Assembly: GCA_030744625.1 (NCBI GenBank)
Contig: JASLQF010000059.1
Coordinates: 1 to 36,159, forward strand
DNA from: Rhodospirillales bacterium
Lineage (GTDB): Bacteria > Pseudomonadota > Alphaproteobacteria > Rhodospirillales > JASLQF01
Direction: 5' to 3'
Length of the DNA stretch: 36,159 nt
Part shown: positions 28,412 to 35,780 of the stretch, piece after piece
Layout of the letters: each line of letters starts with the position of its first letter
Numbering within the stretch: position 1 is the first letter of the stretch
Notes under the pieces: model-generated
What the model saw: the letters and a program-made list of their open reading frames with translations, nothing else
Told to the model about the DNA's origin: nothing
Database searches by the model: none
Position numbers and translations under genes: made by a program

Positions 28412-28445
28412 CCGGCCTTCTTCGAGGGCCGGTTTTTACTTTTTC
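28412..28445 (+). terminator. Orphan terminator-like hairpin at the 5' end of the PanB-like gene
   Basis: CCGGCCTTC-TTC-GAGGGCCGG (28412-28432) makes a 9-bp stem including one G-T wobble, followed by TTTTTACTTTTT on the plus strand. That is a good intrinsic terminator, but no plus-strand gene precedes it for more than 1 kb. It could end an antisense transcript, or, read from the minus strand, form a 5' UTR hairpin just before the ribosome site of the PanB-like gene. Confidence 0.5.
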
Positions 28446-28562
28446 CAATTCGGCTTCATCCTCCGCGGCGGCCTTCCGGGCCTACTCGAAGCCGAGGCTC
28501 CGCTTCGTCGAAGGCGTCTCCAAGCATCCTTCGGCGGCGCCCCGGATCGGGACCAGCCATTT

Positions 28563-28599
28563 CGAATGATGACATTTTGTCAGCATTTGTCATCATTCG
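28563..28599. promoter_or_regulatory. 12-bp inverted repeat, candidate operator
   Basis: CGAATGATGACA and its perfect complement TGTCATCATTCG are separated by 13 bases. Inside the left half is a smaller palindrome, TGACA-TTT-TGTCA (28570-28582), so TGTCA half-sites occur three times. It is about 180 bp upstream of the PanB-like start. Such an arrangement fits a dimeric regulator site, or a stem-loop with a 13-base loop; the T-run after it is short (TTTT). Confidence 0.5.
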
Positions 28600-28904
28600 C
28601 CTTTTCCCGTCACTTGGCGGCGCGGCGATGGGAGCCAGCCGTGGGAGATGCGCATGAACGTCTTTCCCGCTGTCGAAACAAACGGGAACGGTTATCACCG
28701 AATGCCACCAAGATCAAGAACAAAAAAGGAACATTTGTAGACCCATCCTTCGCGACGCAGCCCCGTGGGCTGCCCCTAGAGGCAAGTAGAGCCGCTTAAT
28801 ACCAACAGGGAAAGCCGGCGGGCGTCGGCCTCGCGACTGTTCGGAAACCGACACCGGTTTTCCGGAAGGGAGGTTGATCAATTTCGCCGTTGGACCGATC
28901 GGGT

Positions 28905-28939
28905 GGGGGGTGCTTTAAAACGGAGGGGGGTGCTTTAAA
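28905..28939 (+). repeat. Direct repeat with 20-bp period before FkbM gene
   Basis: GGGGGGTGCTTTAAA occurs at 28905-28919 and again at 28925-28939, exactly 20 bp apart. It ends 47 bp before the FkbM methyltransferase start. It may be a duplication scar or a regulator site at the promoter; a TTAAAG-rich part lies in each copy. Confidence 0.65.
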
Positions 28940-28986
28940 GTAAAGCGGGGTCAATTTACCAGCAGGAAACGACGTGAGGGGTTGAT

Positions 28987-29817
28987 ATGGCCGAAGTCCC
29001 CATCGAAAACATCATCCGCAAAGCCGTGGATCAGTTCAACGACGGAGACATGCTGGCGGCCAGACAATCGTGTCTTCAGGCCTTGGCGAGAAACCCCAAC
29101 AATTCCCAAGCCCTTCAAATATTCGGTGCCGTCAATTATTCCGGCCTTCGCGATCCCTTCAGGGAAATGCTGCTTCTGCTGGAGAAAATCGGCTTTGATC
29201 CCGTACTCGTCCTGGATATCGGCGCGTATTCCGGCGCTTGGACCCGCGCCTTTAAAGAGATCTTCCCCCAGGCAAAAGTGCTGATGGTGGAAGCTCAGGC
29301 CCCAAAAGAGGCCGATCTGGCCAAAGTCAAAGTCGATTTGCCCGGAACCGACTATGTCATTGCGTTGCTCGGTCGGGAGGAGCGGGACTCGGTTCCATTC
29401 TATTTGATGAAGACCCCTTACGGCTCGACGGGGTCTTCCGTTTATGAAGAACAAACCTCTTTCGACCGCGAGAAGCAGGACCTTCCCATGACCACCCTGG
29501 ATCGGTTGACCCGGGACCGCGAGGAAGGCCCATGCGGTTTATTGAAACTGGACGTTCAGGGGGCTGAACTGGACGTTCTGGACGGTGCCCCACGGGTGTT
29601 GGCGGACGTCGAGTTTGTTTTCATGGAGGTGGGCGTCGTGGAATACAACAAAGGCGCTCCCCTGTTCGCCGAAACCGTGGAACGTATGGCCAAAATGGGA
29701 TTTGTGGTCTTCGACCTGTTTGAACAACACCGTCTGTCCGGCAATGTTCTGTTTCAAATCGATGTGCTGTTCGTCCGGGAAGGGTCTCGATTCCAGCCCA
29801 AGGGCGTTCTTTTTTGA
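28987..29817 (+). CDS. FkbM-family methyltransferase
   Basis: A 276-residue SAM-dependent methyltransferase, probably an O-methyltransferase acting on a glycan or small molecule. Residues 1-50 have a TPR-like helical stretch (DMLAARQSCLQALARNPNN). The SAM-binding motif VLDIGAYSGAWTRAF (75-89) and the FkbM segment LLKLDVQGAELDVL near 190-200 identify the family. No signal peptide is present. GAGGGG lies five bases before the ATG. Composition is less GC-rich than the surrounding genes and it is flanked by repeats, so it is likely acquired. Similar methyltransferases often sit in polysaccharide or flagellin-glycan loci; none is adjacent here. Confidence 0.85.
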   Translation: MAEVPIENIIRKAVDQFNDGDMLAARQSCLQALARNPNNSQALQIFGAVNYSGLRDPFREMLLLLEKIGFDPVLVLDIGAYSGAWTRAFKEIFPQAKVLMVEAQAPKEADLAKVKVDLPGTDYVIALLGREERDSVPFYLMKTPYGSTGSSVYEEQTSFDREKQDLPMTTLDRLTRDREEGPCGLLKLDVQGAELDVLDGAPRVLADVEFVFMEVGVVEYNKGAPLFAETVERMAKMGFVVFDLFEQHRLSGNVLFQIDVLFVREGSRFQPKGVLF

Positions 29818-29905
29818 CCATGGATGGATGGAGACCGCACATGGCCGGTCGCCGCGTCCCTCGGCGTTGCGCGGGCCATCAGTTAAACGCCAAGGGCGCG
29901 AAACA

Positions 29906-30889
29906 TCACGGAGAAGCGGCAGCCAGCCCCGCCGCCAGGCGCCGCGCCAGGTTGCCGGCGACGCGGCGCCGGTACCAGGGCGCCACGGTGGTGGTGCGCA
30001 TGGGCTGGGCCTGGGCGCGCACCATCTCGCGCAGGTCATCGAGGGCGGCGCCGTCGAGGGGCGCGTCGGCGAAGCGTTCGGTGTCCTCGACCAGGAAGGG
30101 CCTGGGGCCGACGGCCGTGAGGCCGACGCGCAAGTCCTCCACGCCGCCGCCCTTCATGGCCAGCGCCACGGCGGCGCCGGCCAGCGGGAAGTCGATGGAG
30201 CCCCGGACGCGCGCCTTGGCGTAGGCCGAGGGCACCCCGGCGACGGCACCGGGAAGGTGGACGGCGGCGACCAGCTCACCCGCCTTCAACGCCAGGTGGT
30301 CCATGCCGTCGTCGTTGTAGAGTTCGGCCAAGGGGATGCGCCGCCGCCCCTCGGGCCCGGCCAATTCCACTTCGGCGCCTGAGACGAGCAGGGCCGGCGC
30401 CACGTCGCCCGAGAAGGCGGCGAAGCAGAAGCTGCCCTTGGGCGCCACGTGGCAGGTCTCGCCCTCCTTCTTCAGGCAGTAGTCGTTGGCGCCGCGCCAC
30501 CATTCGCTCTGGTTATAGAAGAGGCACCGGGTATCGAGGCAGAGGTTGCCGCCGAGGGTGGCGTATTCGCGGTGGGTCGGCCCGGCGACCGCCAGGGCGG
30601 CCTCGGCGACGGCGGCGAAATCGCGGCGGAGCGTCTCGTTTTCGGCCAGGTCCCTGAGCACGACGCCGGCGCCGAGGCGCAATCCCCCGTCGTCCTCGTC
30701 GATGTCCTTGAGTTCCCCGATGGCCGAGAGATCAATCAGGGCGGCCGGCCTCTCGATGCCGCGGCGCACGTTGACCACCAGGTCGGTGCCGCCGCTTAAG
30801 TAGCGGGCGCCGGCGTCGGCGGCGGCCAGCCCGACCGCTTCGTCGACGCTGGCCGGCGCGCACAGGCGGAATTCCGGCATGTATTCCAT
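29906..30889 (-). CDS. hcrB: 4-Hydroxybenzoyl-CoA reductase, FAD/[4Fe-4S] (beta) subunit
   Basis: A 327-residue FAD-binding subunit of the xanthine-oxidase-type reductase that removes the para-hydroxyl of 4-hydroxybenzoyl-CoA, giving benzoyl-CoA. FAD motifs are LSGGTDLVVNV (31-41) and YATLGGNLCLDTRC (109-122). Uniquely for the HcrB type there is an insert with C122, C138, C146 and C155 (RCLFYNQSEWWR, YCLKK, TCHVAP, SFCF), which in Thauera HcrB binds an extra [4Fe-4S] cluster. That insert distinguishes it from CoxM or XdhB proteins. Its ATG overlaps the hcrA stop (ATGA). Electrons would come from ferredoxin, through the flavin, to the molybdenum site in the alpha subunit. Confidence 0.88.
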   Translation of the reverse strand: MEYMPEFRLCAPASVDEAVGLAAADAGARYLSGGTDLVVNVRRGIERPAALIDLSAIGELKDIDEDDGGLRLGAGVVLRDLAENETLRRDFAAVAEAALAVAGPTHREYATLGGNLCLDTRCLFYNQSEWWRGANDYCLKKEGETCHVAPKGSFCFAAFSGDVAPALLVSGAEVELAGPEGRRRIPLAELYNDDGMDHLALKAGELVAAVHLPGAVAGVPSAYAKARVRGSIDFPLAGAAVALAMKGGGVEDLRVGLTAVGPRPFLVEDTERFADAPLDGAALDDLREMVRAQAQPMRTTTVAPWYRRRVAGNLARRLAAGLAAASP

Positions 30890-33192
30890 CAGCCGGAACG
30901 CCCCCCTTTTTCCATGAGCCGCATGAGGCGGTCCGGGGTCATCGGCAACTCGACCGGGCGCACGCCGATGGCGTCGGCGACGGCGCTGGCCAGGGCCGGC
31001 AGGAAGCCGGACAAGGAGCCCTCGCCCGCCTCCTTGGCGCCGAAGGGGCCGTGGGGATCCATGCTCTCGATGATCTTGACCTCGATGGGCGGCGATTCGA
31101 CGATGGTCGGCACCCGGTAATCGAGCATGTTGGAGGTGATGCCCAGGCCCTTGTGGTAGTGGGTCTCCTCGCTGAGCGCCTGGCCCATGCCCATCCATAC
31201 CGAGCCCTGCACCTGGCCCTCGACGGCAAGCGGGTTGAGGGCCTTGCCGCAGTCGTGGGCCACCCACACCTTTTCGACGGTGATCTGGGCGGTGTCGGGG
31301 TCGACGCTGACCTCGACCGCCTGGGCGGCGTAGCTGAAGGCCATGGAGCCGCCGATGGCGGCGCCCCGGTACTTCTTGCCGCCGTGGGATTCGGGGATGG
31401 TGTCGTAATTGCCCTTGACGGTGAGGGTGCCGGTCTCGGCCAGGGCCGCCACCACCACCTCGTCGAAGGCGAGGCCCTCGTCCTGGGTGGCGGCGCGGTA
31501 GACCTCGCCCAGGCATTCGACGTCCTCGGGCCGGGCGTCGAGCTTGGCGGCGGCGGCCTCGACGAGCACGCGTTTCAACTCGGTAGCCGCTTGAATGGCG
31601 GCGTTGCCCACCATGTAGGTGACGCGCGACGAATAGGACCCGTTGTCCTTGGGCGTAAGCGCGCTGTCGGCGGCGATGATGCGGATGCGCGACATATCGA
31701 GGCCGAGCACCTCGGCGACGCACTGCACGAGCACCGTCGACGACCCCTGGCCGATCTCGGCGGCCCCGGTCAAGAGCGTGATGGAGCCGTCGAAGTCGAC
31801 TTTCAAATGCACCGTGGCGTGGGGCTCGCCGGTCCAGTTGACCGGCTTCGACGCGCCCGAGATGTAATGGGAGCACGCCATGCCCAGGCCCCGGTTGGGG
31901 CCGAGCCTGCCCTTGCGCTCCTTCCAGCCGCTCGCCTCTTCCACCCAGTCCAGGCATTGGGGCAGGCCGTAGCTGTTGATCATCAGGTCGTTGGTGGTGA
32001 AGGTCGGTGCCTTGAGCATATTGGCGCGGCGCACGGCGAAGGCATCGAGGCCCATCTCGGCGGCCATGGCGTCCAACAGGTTCTCGAAGGCGAAGCGCGC
32101 GTTGACCGTGCCGTGGCCACGCATGGCGCCGCACGGCGGCGTGTTGGTGAGCACCCGGAAGCCCTCATACCTGATCGCCTCGATGTCGTAGAGGGCATAG
32201 AGAAGCGAGCCGTTGTAGAGGATGGTGACGAGGCCGTAGCCGGAATAGGCGCCGCCGCGTTGTACGGCATGGCATTCGACGGCGGTGATGGTGCCGTCTT
32301 GCTTGAGGCCGATCTTGAGGCGCAGGCCGGTCTCGGGCCGGCCGCGGTGGGTGATGAAGGTCTCCTCGCGGCTGGCGACGATGCGGACCGCGCCCTTGGC
32401 GGCGCGGGCCAGGAGCGCGCAGATGAGATCGACGTTGAGGGCCTCGGTGCGGCACCCGAAGCCGCCGCCGATGTACGGCTTGACGACCCGGATGCGCGAC
32501 TTCTCCATCTTCAGGGTCTTGGCCAGCATGAGGTGCACGTAGTAGGGCACCTGGGTCGAGGGGCTGACGGTGATGCGGTCGCGCTCGGCGTCGTAATCGG
32601 CGAGGACGGCGTGGGGCTCGCTCTGCACCTGGCAGATCTCGGCGCAATGGTAGGTCTCCTCGCGCACCAGGTCGGCGGCTTCGAAGCCGCCATCGACGTC
32701 GCCGAGTTCGAACTCGGCGTGGCGGTCGATGTTTCCCGGGCGCTCGGCGTGCAACTCGACGGCGCCGTCGGCGCGCGCGTCGGCGGCCGTGTAGTAGGCG
32801 GGCAGCTCGTCATAGGCGAATTCGATGGCGTCGATGGCGCGCTGGGCGGTCTCGGCGTCGACGGCGGCGACGGCGGCCAGTGGCTCGCCCCGGTAGCGCA
32901 CCCGGCCCCGTGCCAGGGGGTATTCGTTCTGGGCGATGGGCAGGATGCCGAACGTCTCGTCGCAGTCATCGCCGGTGATGACGGCGACGACGCCGGGAAT
33001 GCGCCGCGCCGCGGAGGTATCGAGGGCGGTGATCTCGGCGTGGCTGACGGGGCTCCTCAGGAGGCGCCCGACGAGGGCCTGGGGACTGGCCAGGTCGGCG
33101 GCGTAACGGGCTCGGCCTGTGACCTTTTCGGGGCCGTCGACGAGCGGCTGGGAGAGGCCGATGGAGCTGACGGGGGCGGCGACGCGGTTCAT
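30889..33192 (-). CDS. hcrA: 4-Hydroxybenzoyl-CoA reductase, molybdenum (alpha) subunit
   Basis: A 767-residue catalytic subunit carrying the molybdopterin cofactor. The N-terminal Ald_Xan_dh_C domain runs to about residue 140 (VTGRARYAADL, YRGEPLAAVAA); the molybdopterin-binding part follows, with YIGGGFGCRTEALNVD, AMRGHGTVNARFAFEN, GAAEIGQGSSTV and GAKEAGEGSLSG as cofactor-contact and active-site motifs. The length and arrangement fit HcrA/HbaC rather than CoxL, which has a distinct active-site loop. The assignment rests mainly on the HcrB-type partner. It overlaps both neighbouring genes by four bases, so the subunits are coupled in translation. Confidence 0.88.
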   Translation of the reverse strand: MNRVAAPVSSIGLSQPLVDGPEKVTGRARYAADLASPQALVGRLLRSPVSHAEITALDTSAARRIPGVVAVITGDDCDETFGILPIAQNEYPLARGRVRYRGEPLAAVAAVDAETAQRAIDAIEFAYDELPAYYTAADARADGAVELHAERPGNIDRHAEFELGDVDGGFEAADLVREETYHCAEICQVQSEPHAVLADYDAERDRITVSPSTQVPYYVHLMLAKTLKMEKSRIRVVKPYIGGGFGCRTEALNVDLICALLARAAKGAVRIVASREETFITHRGRPETGLRLKIGLKQDGTITAVECHAVQRGGAYSGYGLVTILYNGSLLYALYDIEAIRYEGFRVLTNTPPCGAMRGHGTVNARFAFENLLDAMAAEMGLDAFAVRRANMLKAPTFTTNDLMINSYGLPQCLDWVEEASGWKERKGRLGPNRGLGMACSHYISGASKPVNWTGEPHATVHLKVDFDGSITLLTGAAEIGQGSSTVLVQCVAEVLGLDMSRIRIIAADSALTPKDNGSYSSRVTYMVGNAAIQAATELKRVLVEAAAAKLDARPEDVECLGEVYRAATQDEGLAFDEVVVAALAETGTLTVKGNYDTIPESHGGKKYRGAAIGGSMAFSYAAQAVEVSVDPDTAQITVEKVWVAHDCGKALNPLAVEGQVQGSVWMGMGQALSEETHYHKGLGITSNMLDYRVPTIVESPPIEVKIIESMDPHGPFGAKEAGEGSLSGFLPALASAVADAIGVRPVELPMTPDRLMRLMEKGGRSG

Positions 33193-33677
33193 GGCGCGAG
33201 TTCCCGGGCGGCCGCCTGCACGGCCTCGATGATCTTAATGTAGCCCGTGCAGCGGCAGATGTTGGAGGCCATGGAGGCGCGGATATCCTCGGTGCCGGGA
33301 TCGGGGGTAGCGCGCAGCAACCCCTCGGCGGCCATGATCATGCCCGGCGTGCAGAAGCCGCACTGGGCGCCGAGCTTCTCGTGGAAGCCGCGCTGGAGGG
33401 CAGCCATGCGCCCGCCTTCCTCCAGGGACTCGATGGTCTCCACGTGGCGGCCCTGGCAAGCGCCGGCCAGGGTCAGGCAGGAATGGCGCGGCCGGCCATC
33501 GACGAGCACCGTGCAGGCCCCGCACTCGCCGCCGTCGCAGCCGATCTTGGTGCCGGTGAGGGCGGCCACCTCGCGCAGATAATCGACCAGCAGCATGTTG
33601 TCGGGAACAAGGTCGCCGCGCCGGCGGCCGTTGAGGGTCAGGTGGAGCGTACTTTCCATGGTGCCTCGCGCGTTCAT
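33189..33677 (-). CDS. hcrC: 4-Hydroxybenzoyl-CoA reductase, [2Fe-2S] (gamma) subunit
   Basis: A 162-residue electron-transfer subunit with two [2Fe-2S] clusters. The plant-ferredoxin-like cluster uses C47, C52, C55 and C67 (GCDGGECGACTVLVDG and HSC); the second uses C106, C109, C141 and C143 (QCGFCTPGM and ICRCTGY). The chosen ATG at 33677 overlaps the ligase stop by four bases, as at the other junctions here; an ATG at 33659 (MESTLHL) is also possible and would remove six residues before the domain. The gene order is ligase, C, A, B. Confidence 0.9.
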   Translation of the reverse strand: MNARGTMESTLHLTLNGRRRGDLVPDNMLLVDYLREVAALTGTKIGCDGGECGACTVLVDGRPRHSCLTLAGACQGRHVETIESLEEGGRMAALQRGFHEKLGAQCGFCTPGMIMAAEGLLRATPDPGTEDIRASMASNICRCTGYIKIIEAVQAAARELAP

Positions 33678-35314
33678 CAAAGCGCCGCCGCCATCTGGCG
33701 CAGCTTGAATTTCTGGATCTTGCCGCTCGGGGTGAGCGGCATCCGGTCGATCACTTCCAGGTGCTCGGGCAGGTATTGGCGGGCCATTCGTTTTTCCTCG
33801 AGGAAGGCGATCATGGCGTCGAAGGTGAGGCGCTGGCCCGGCCGTAGCGTGACGAAGCCGCAGGCCTTCTCGCCGAGCCTGTCGTCGGGCATGGCGACGA
33901 TGGCGACTTCCTTGACCGCCGGGTGCTGATAGAGAAGGTTTTCCACCTCGACCACGGGAATGTTCTCGCCGCCGCGAATGATGATGTCCTTGGAACGGCC
34001 GGTAATGCGGATGTAGCCGTCCTCGTCCATGCAGGCCAGATCGCCGGTCTCGAACCAACCTTCCTGGTCCACATTATACAGATCCGGACGCTTCAGGTAG
34101 CCCACGAAATTGCCGCACCCGCGGACCCACAGGTGGCCATCGGCGCCGCTTTGCACCGCCCCGCCCTGGTCGTTAAGGATGCGCGCTTCCATGCCGCGCA
34201 GCGCCGTGCCGTCGGTGCCGAACGCCTTCTCGTCGGCGTCGCCGGGCCGGGTCATGGTGGTGGCGTTGCTCTCGGTCGTGCCGAAGACGGCGCAGATGCT
34301 GGCCCCGAGCACGTCCCTGGCGCGCGGCACCAGGGCCCGGGGAATAGGCGAGCCGCCGGCCACCATGATGCGCAGCGAGGAGAGGTCATGGGCCTTTCCG
34401 GCGACCGCCTCGATGAGATCGAAGAGATACGGCGCCGGGCCCTTGGTGAAGGTACAGCCCTCGGCGCCGATGAGCCGCGCCGCGGCGTCGGCGTCCCAGA
34501 CGTCCAGAATCACCGCCTTGGTGGCCAGATAAATCGGCATCAGGACGCCGTGGGTGAAGCCGATCTGGTGGGCGAAGGGCGCCCCCATGAAAACGGCGTC
34601 GTCGCCGTCGAGCCCGAGGTGCTCGACATAGGCCGTGATCGTGCTGATCAGGGTGTTCGACGTGTGCATGGCGCCCTTGGGCTCGCCCGTGGTCCCCGAC
34701 GTGTAGAGGAGAAGCGTCACGTCGTTGGCACCGGGGCGGCGCCCGGCGACGAGGCCCGCCCCATGGCGCCGGTCGTCGCCGGGGGGGGCGGCGAGGACCG
34801 CCTCGAAGGACTCCTCGCCCTCCCCGCCGACGACGAGAACGTGCTCGAGATTGGGGAGATCGGGCCGCAATTTCCGCATCATGGCGACGTGGTCGAAACC
34901 CCGGAAGGTGCCCGGCACCACCACCACCTTGCTCTCGGCGAGGCCCAGCATGAAGGCGATCTCGCGCTCGCGGAAGATGGGCATGAGCGGGTTGGTCACG
35001 GCGCCGAGGCGCACGCAGGCCAGATGGAGGACCGTGAACTGCCACCAGTTGGGGAGCTGCATGGAGACCACGTCGCCCGGCCCCACCCCGAGCCCGGCCA
35101 GCCCCACCGCCAGGCGGTCGACCAGGCGGCCGAGCGCCCCATAGGTCAGGCGCATGCTGTCGCCGGTCGTCGAATTGGCGGCGACCAGGGCCAGCCGCTT
35201 GGGATGGCGCTCCACCAACTCGTCGAGATAGTCGGTGATCAGGCGGTCGGACCACAGGCCCCGGGCGGCCATCTCCTCGACTCGTTCGGCGGGCAGGATC
35301 GGATCGCATCCCAT
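33677..35314 (-). CDS. aliA: Acyl-CoA ligase, AliA-like (cyclohexanecarboxylate-CoA ligase type)
   Basis: A 545-residue AMP-forming ligase that makes a carboxylic acid-CoA thioester for the reductase operon. LLLYTSGTTGEPKGAMHT is the phosphate-binding loop; GWFETGDLACMDEDGYI and GRSKDIIIRGGENI are the adenylation hinge; PLTPSGKIQKFKLR near the C-terminus has the catalytic Lys. N-terminal LPNWWQFTVLHLACVRLGAV and PIFREREIAFML are like R. palustris AliA. Typical 4-hydroxybenzoate-CoA ligases (HbaA) are different, so the natural acid may be aromatic or alicyclic. The ATG at 35314 has AGGGGAGG 13 bp upstream; TTG at 35347 is an alternative. It is first in the operon. Confidence 0.8.
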   Translation of the reverse strand: MGCDPILPAERVEEMAARGLWSDRLITDYLDELVERHPKRLALVAANSTTGDSMRLTYGALGRLVDRLAVGLAGLGVGPGDVVSMQLPNWWQFTVLHLACVRLGAVTNPLMPIFREREIAFMLGLAESKVVVVPGTFRGFDHVAMMRKLRPDLPNLEHVLVVGGEGEESFEAVLAAPPGDDRRHGAGLVAGRRPGANDVTLLLYTSGTTGEPKGAMHTSNTLISTITAYVEHLGLDGDDAVFMGAPFAHQIGFTHGVLMPIYLATKAVILDVWDADAAARLIGAEGCTFTKGPAPYLFDLIEAVAGKAHDLSSLRIMVAGGSPIPRALVPRARDVLGASICAVFGTTESNATTMTRPGDADEKAFGTDGTALRGMEARILNDQGGAVQSGADGHLWVRGCGNFVGYLKRPDLYNVDQEGWFETGDLACMDEDGYIRITGRSKDIIIRGGENIPVVEVENLLYQHPAVKEVAIVAMPDDRLGEKACGFVTLRPGQRLTFDAMIAFLEEKRMARQYLPEHLEVIDRMPLTPSGKIQKFKLRQMAAAL

Positions 35315-35780
35315 GTCGTCGGTGTTGCCTCCCCTGGACACACTCAAGCCGGCTCGCTACCCGCTTGCCGGGGCCAGGGCCTTGACTGCAGTCAAGCCGC
35401 GCCCCCCGAGCCTGGGCGAAATTCTGCCAGCCGCGGCGGCAATTAGGAAGGGGCTTGGCGTGTTTTTCGGACGCCCCCCGCGCCGTGGTTCCTTGCTGGA
35501 ACAAATCGCGCCGGCAACCGGGCGCGCTTACGCATTCTCTTCCGCCGGAATCCACTTCCCGGCGCCGACGTTTGTCCGTGCATATTTCGGTGCAATGTTT
35601 TATGCGTATAAACTGTTTTTTTGGTCGACATAGTCAATATTTTCGTATATTCCATACGGATTGACGCGTGGTGCGACTAAGCTATTTATGATTGATATTT
35701 ATTACGATAAGCAACCGTGAAAACATAAGGCCGCAGACCAAATGACTGCGTTCTTGCGACCCAAGACAGGAGACCCGCCC
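35315..35780. other. Divergent intergenic region: ligase operon and secreted-protein promoters
   Basis: Of 466 bp with no credible gene, the left part (to about 35575) is GC-rich and contains the 16-bp palindrome that likely controls the ligase-hcr operon. The right part (about 35580-35760) is strongly AT-rich, unlike nearly everything else in the window. It has an inverted repeat CGTAT-ATTCC-ATACG (35644-35658), TTGACG at 35661 as a possible -35 followed by TATGAT at a longer-than-ideal 20-bp spacing, and CGCAG...CTGCG (35732-35750). These probably form the promoter of the gene starting at 35781. Confidence 0.55.
35381..35396 (-). promoter_or_regulatory. 16-bp perfect palindrome before the ligase-hcr operon
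   Basis: CTTGACTGCAGTCAAG is a perfect palindrome with FNR/CRP half-site form TTGAC-N4-GTCAA (consensus FNR is TTGAT-N4-ATCAA). Its centre is 74.5 bp upstream of the ligase ATG; binding at -41.5 would put the transcription start near 35347. In R. palustris the 4-hydroxybenzoate genes are controlled by the FNR-family regulators HbaR and AadR, so an analogous role is plausible. A good -10 sequence was not found. Confidence 0.6.

Larger units (their letters stand above)
28388..28986. other. Repeat-rich intergenic region between PanB-like and FkbM genes
   Basis: About 600 bp without a convincing coding gene. From left to right it contains a terminator-like hairpin (28412-28445), a 12-bp inverted repeat (28563-28599), a GCAGCCC-CGT-GGGCTGC hairpin (28757-28773), an imperfect hairpin around 28842-28864, and a 20-bp-period duplication of a G-run plus TGCTTTAAA (28905-28939). 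The ending GGGGTCAATTTACC stretch is also odd. It looks like repeated insertion of short palindromic elements, with possible regulatory sites for the PanB-like gene on its left and FkbM on its right. Confidence 0.6.

Noticed and set aside
28872..28880. TTGATCAA considered as an FNR half-site pair
   Set aside because: The two half-sites have no four-base spacer, so it does not fit the FNR/FixK arrangement.
31051..33243. A 730-codon open frame on the plus strand opposite hcrA
   Set aside because: It is antisense to hcrA, whose molybdopterin motifs are intact, and shows no domain of its own.
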